Assembly: GCF_038404985.1 (NCBI RefSeq)
Contig: NZ_JBBKBA010000003.1
Location: 186,001 to 250,000 of the forward strand
Source of the DNA: Ferrovibrio sp. MS7
GTDB taxonomy: Bacteria; Pseudomonadota; Alphaproteobacteria; Ferrovibrionales; Ferrovibrionaceae
Direction of reading: 5' to 3'
Length of the DNA stretch: 64,000 nt
The notes below the pieces were generated by a model. It had not been told where the DNA came from. It made no database searches and worked only from the letters and a program-made list of their open reading frames with translations. The translations under genes were made by a program, and so were the position numbers. This document shows positions 62,794 through 64,000 of the stretch, piece by piece (the first letter of the stretch is position 1; each line of letters begins with the position of its first letter).

Positions 62794-63347
62794 AGATCGA
62801 GAAGCGCAAGCTGCCCGGCGTGCATGAAATCACGCTCAGCCCCCGCGGCGACCATCGCGGCTATTTCATGCGCATGTACGACAAGCAGATTTTCGCCGAG
62901 GCCGGCATCGACCGCGCCTGGCTGCAGGAAAACGAGGCCCGCACCGAGAAGCGCCACACCGTGCGCGGCCTGCATTTCCAGCGCCCGCCGGCAGCCGAGA
63001 CCAAGCTGATCCGCGCCACCCAGGGCGTAGTGCTGGATGTGTTCGTGGACCTGCGCGCTGGCTCGCCGACCTATGGGCAATGGGATTGCGTGGAACTCGA
63101 TGCGGCGAAGCACAACATGGTGCTGATCCCGCGCGGCTTCGCCCATGGCTATTGCACGCTCACCGATGATTCCGTGGTCACCTACAAGGTCGACAGCGTC
63201 TACACGCCTACCCTGGAAGGCGGCCTGCGCTGGAACGACCCCCAGGTCGGCATTGCCTGGCCGGTCAGCGAGCCGATCATGTCGGACCGTGATAAGCTGC
63301 AGCCGTTGCTCGCGGAACTGGAACCGATCCAGGAGGCCTGGGCATGA
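62790..63347 (+). CDS. rfbC: dTDP-4-dehydrorhamnose 3,5-epimerase family protein (RfbC-like)
   Basis: Cupin-fold sugar epimerase of 185 residues with HTVRGLHFQRPP (containing the catalytic His), DVFVDLRAGSPTYG and IPRGFAHGY. In this operon it probably acts on the CDP-linked keto-sugar made by RfbG rather than on a dTDP sugar, which is inference from context. It overlaps rfbG by 4 nt (ATGA) and the next gene by 4 nt. Confidence 0.92.
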   Translation: MKIEKRKLPGVHEITLSPRGDHRGYFMRMYDKQIFAEAGIDRAWLQENEARTEKRHTVRGLHFQRPPAAETKLIRATQGVVLDVFVDLRAGSPTYGQWDCVELDAAKHNMVLIPRGFAHGYCTLTDDSVVTYKVDSVYTPTLEGGLRWNDPQVGIAWPVSEPIMSDRDKLQPLLAELEPIQEAWA

Positions 63348-63844
63348 GCGAAGCATTGCAGATCGACCCGACGGCGCAGATCAGCCCGGATGCGCGCATC
63401 ATCCCCTCTTCGCGCGGCAGCCGCATCGTCATTGGTGCCCATACCCATATCTATGATTTCGTCGTTATCCGCCCGGTCGGCGGCAGTGGTGATGTAATCA
63501 TCGGCGAGCATTGCTACATCAACCCGCATAGCTGCCTGTATTCCGGCAACGGGATTACCTTCGGCAATTACGTGCTGGTGGCGCCGGGCTGCATGATCGT
63601 GCCGACCAACCATGCCTATGGCCGCCGCGACATCCCGATCCGGCACCAGGGTTTCCTGCCGTCCAAGGGCGGCGTGGTGATCGAGGACGATGTCTGGCTC
63701 GGCGCCAACTGCACCATTCTCGATGGCGCCCATATCGGCAAGGGCGCGGTGATCGCCGCCGGCTCCGTGGTGCAGGGCAAGGTGGAGCCCTATGCCGTGA
63801 TGGCCGGTGCGCCGGCACGCTTCATCCGCTGGCGCGACGAGTAA
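63344..63844 (+). CDS. Hexapeptide-repeat acyltransferase (WbbJ/DapH-like)
   Basis: Protein of 166 residues with left-handed beta-helix hexapeptide repeats (PTAQISPDARIIPSSRGSR, then VIGEHCYINPHSCLYSG and IEDDVWLGANCTIL), ending in a typical acetyltransferase tail (GAPARFIRW). It is likely to add an acetyl group to a sugar of the surface polysaccharide. It overlaps the epimerase gene by 4 nt and is followed by an epimerase/dehydratase gene 5 nt on. Confidence 0.9.
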   Translation: MSEALQIDPTAQISPDARIIPSSRGSRIVIGAHTHIYDFVVIRPVGGSGDVIIGEHCYINPHSCLYSGNGITFGNYVLVAPGCMIVPTNHAYGRRDIPIRHQGFLPSKGGVVIEDDVWLGANCTILDGAHIGKGAVIAAGSVVQGKVEPYAVMAGAPARFIRWRDE

Positions 63845-63849
63845 CCGCC

Positions 63850-64000
63850 ATGACAGTGCAGATCCTCGGCGCTTACGGCCTGATCGGCAGCGCCATGCTG
63901 AAAAAGCTGCCCTGGGCCACCTGCCCGACCCGCGCCGATCTCGACCTGAATGATGCCGCCAGCATCGCCGCCGCTGACCTCAAGGGCGACATCCTGGTGC
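63850..64000 (+). CDS. NAD-dependent epimerase/dehydratase (partial, RmlD-like)
   Basis: The first 50 codons of a Rossmann-fold protein cut by the right window edge. It starts MTVQILGAYGLIGSAMLKKL with the GxxGxxG motif GAYGLIG, and TRADLDLNDAASIAAA resembles the start of RmlD-like sugar reductases. It follows the acyltransferase by 5 nt and continues the surface-polysaccharide operon. The exact reaction cannot be told. Confidence 0.75.
   Translation, partial: MTVQILGAYGLIGSAMLKKLPWATCPTRADLDLNDAASIAAADLKGDILV

Overview
The window is high-GC chromosomal DNA from an alphaproteobacterium, most likely of the Rhodospirillales type. Evidence for this is the NDUFS4-like 'ETC complex I subunit' gene, the CPD-type cap and pentapeptide proteins, PAS_5 proteins, an SdhE-Mfd pair, a propionyl-CoA carboxylase operon, a bacterial arginylation-family transferase (bpt), Tat-exported TRAP receptors and magnesium-type HemB. 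Genes are densely packed and often overlap by 1-14 nt. I see no rRNA, CRISPR array, insertion sequence, integrase or prophage gene. Nearly everything reads as core or niche-adaptive chromosome rather than a mobile island.

Layout. 1-6250: NAD(P)H:quinone oxidoreductase-like gene (cut by the left edge), SDR, DsbA/FrnE-like protein, PAS_5 protein, mfd and sdhE. 6326-8422: recG. 8423-12714: a palindromic repeat pair, then the operon pccB-pccA-bioY, which joins a biotin enzyme with a biotin transporter. 12875-14203: pentapeptide protein 1. 14317-19739: a complete valine-catabolism operon (mmsA, acyl-CoA dehydrogenase, HIBCH-type hydrolase, mmsB, enoyl-CoA hydratase). 20005-24120: membrane histidine kinase, HigA-like DNA-binding protein, hemB. 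24145-27071: sulfatase, orphan TctC receptor and divergent MarR regulator. 27077-33496: HIBADH-like dehydrogenase, FlaG-like protein, penicillin-acylase family protein, motA-motB, then an RDD protein and bpt.

35052-39807: two tandem near-duplicate Tat-secreted TRAP receptors convergent with dctQ-dctM. 40125-44669: hybrid histidine kinase, CheY-like regulator and two unknown proteins. 44676-48798: GST, second repeat pair, pentapeptide protein 2, NCS2 permease, SRPBCC protein. 48822-49344: tRNA-Arg(TCT) and tRNA-Pro(TGG) around the NDUFS4-like gene. 49411-51052: DUF192 and deacetylase genes. 51056-53623: promoter, TPP riboswitch and thiZ-thiX-thiY-like HMP/thiamine-precursor ABC transporter. 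53804-56144: second PAS_5 protein, double cold-shock protein with Gly/Arg linker, Panacea-like protein. 56309-60779: CoxG-like protein and a three-subunit molybdenum hydroxylase that carries the form II motif AYRGAGR, so it is probably not a true CO dehydrogenase. 60913-64000: start of a CDP-hexose / deoxysugar surface-polysaccharide operon that runs off the right edge.

Most worthwhile observations: a four-copy palindromic repeat family with constant flanks and co-varying arms; a TPP-riboswitch-like fragment lying without its aptamer partner 3 kb from the real riboswitch; an orphan HigA-like gene abutting hemB; an orphan Panacea-like gene; a kinase-receiver cluster with two unrecognised partner genes; and the duplicated cap-plus-pentapeptide architecture shared by the two pentapeptide proteins. 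No wholly new system can be proven from sequence alone; the kinase/unknown-protein cluster is the best candidate.
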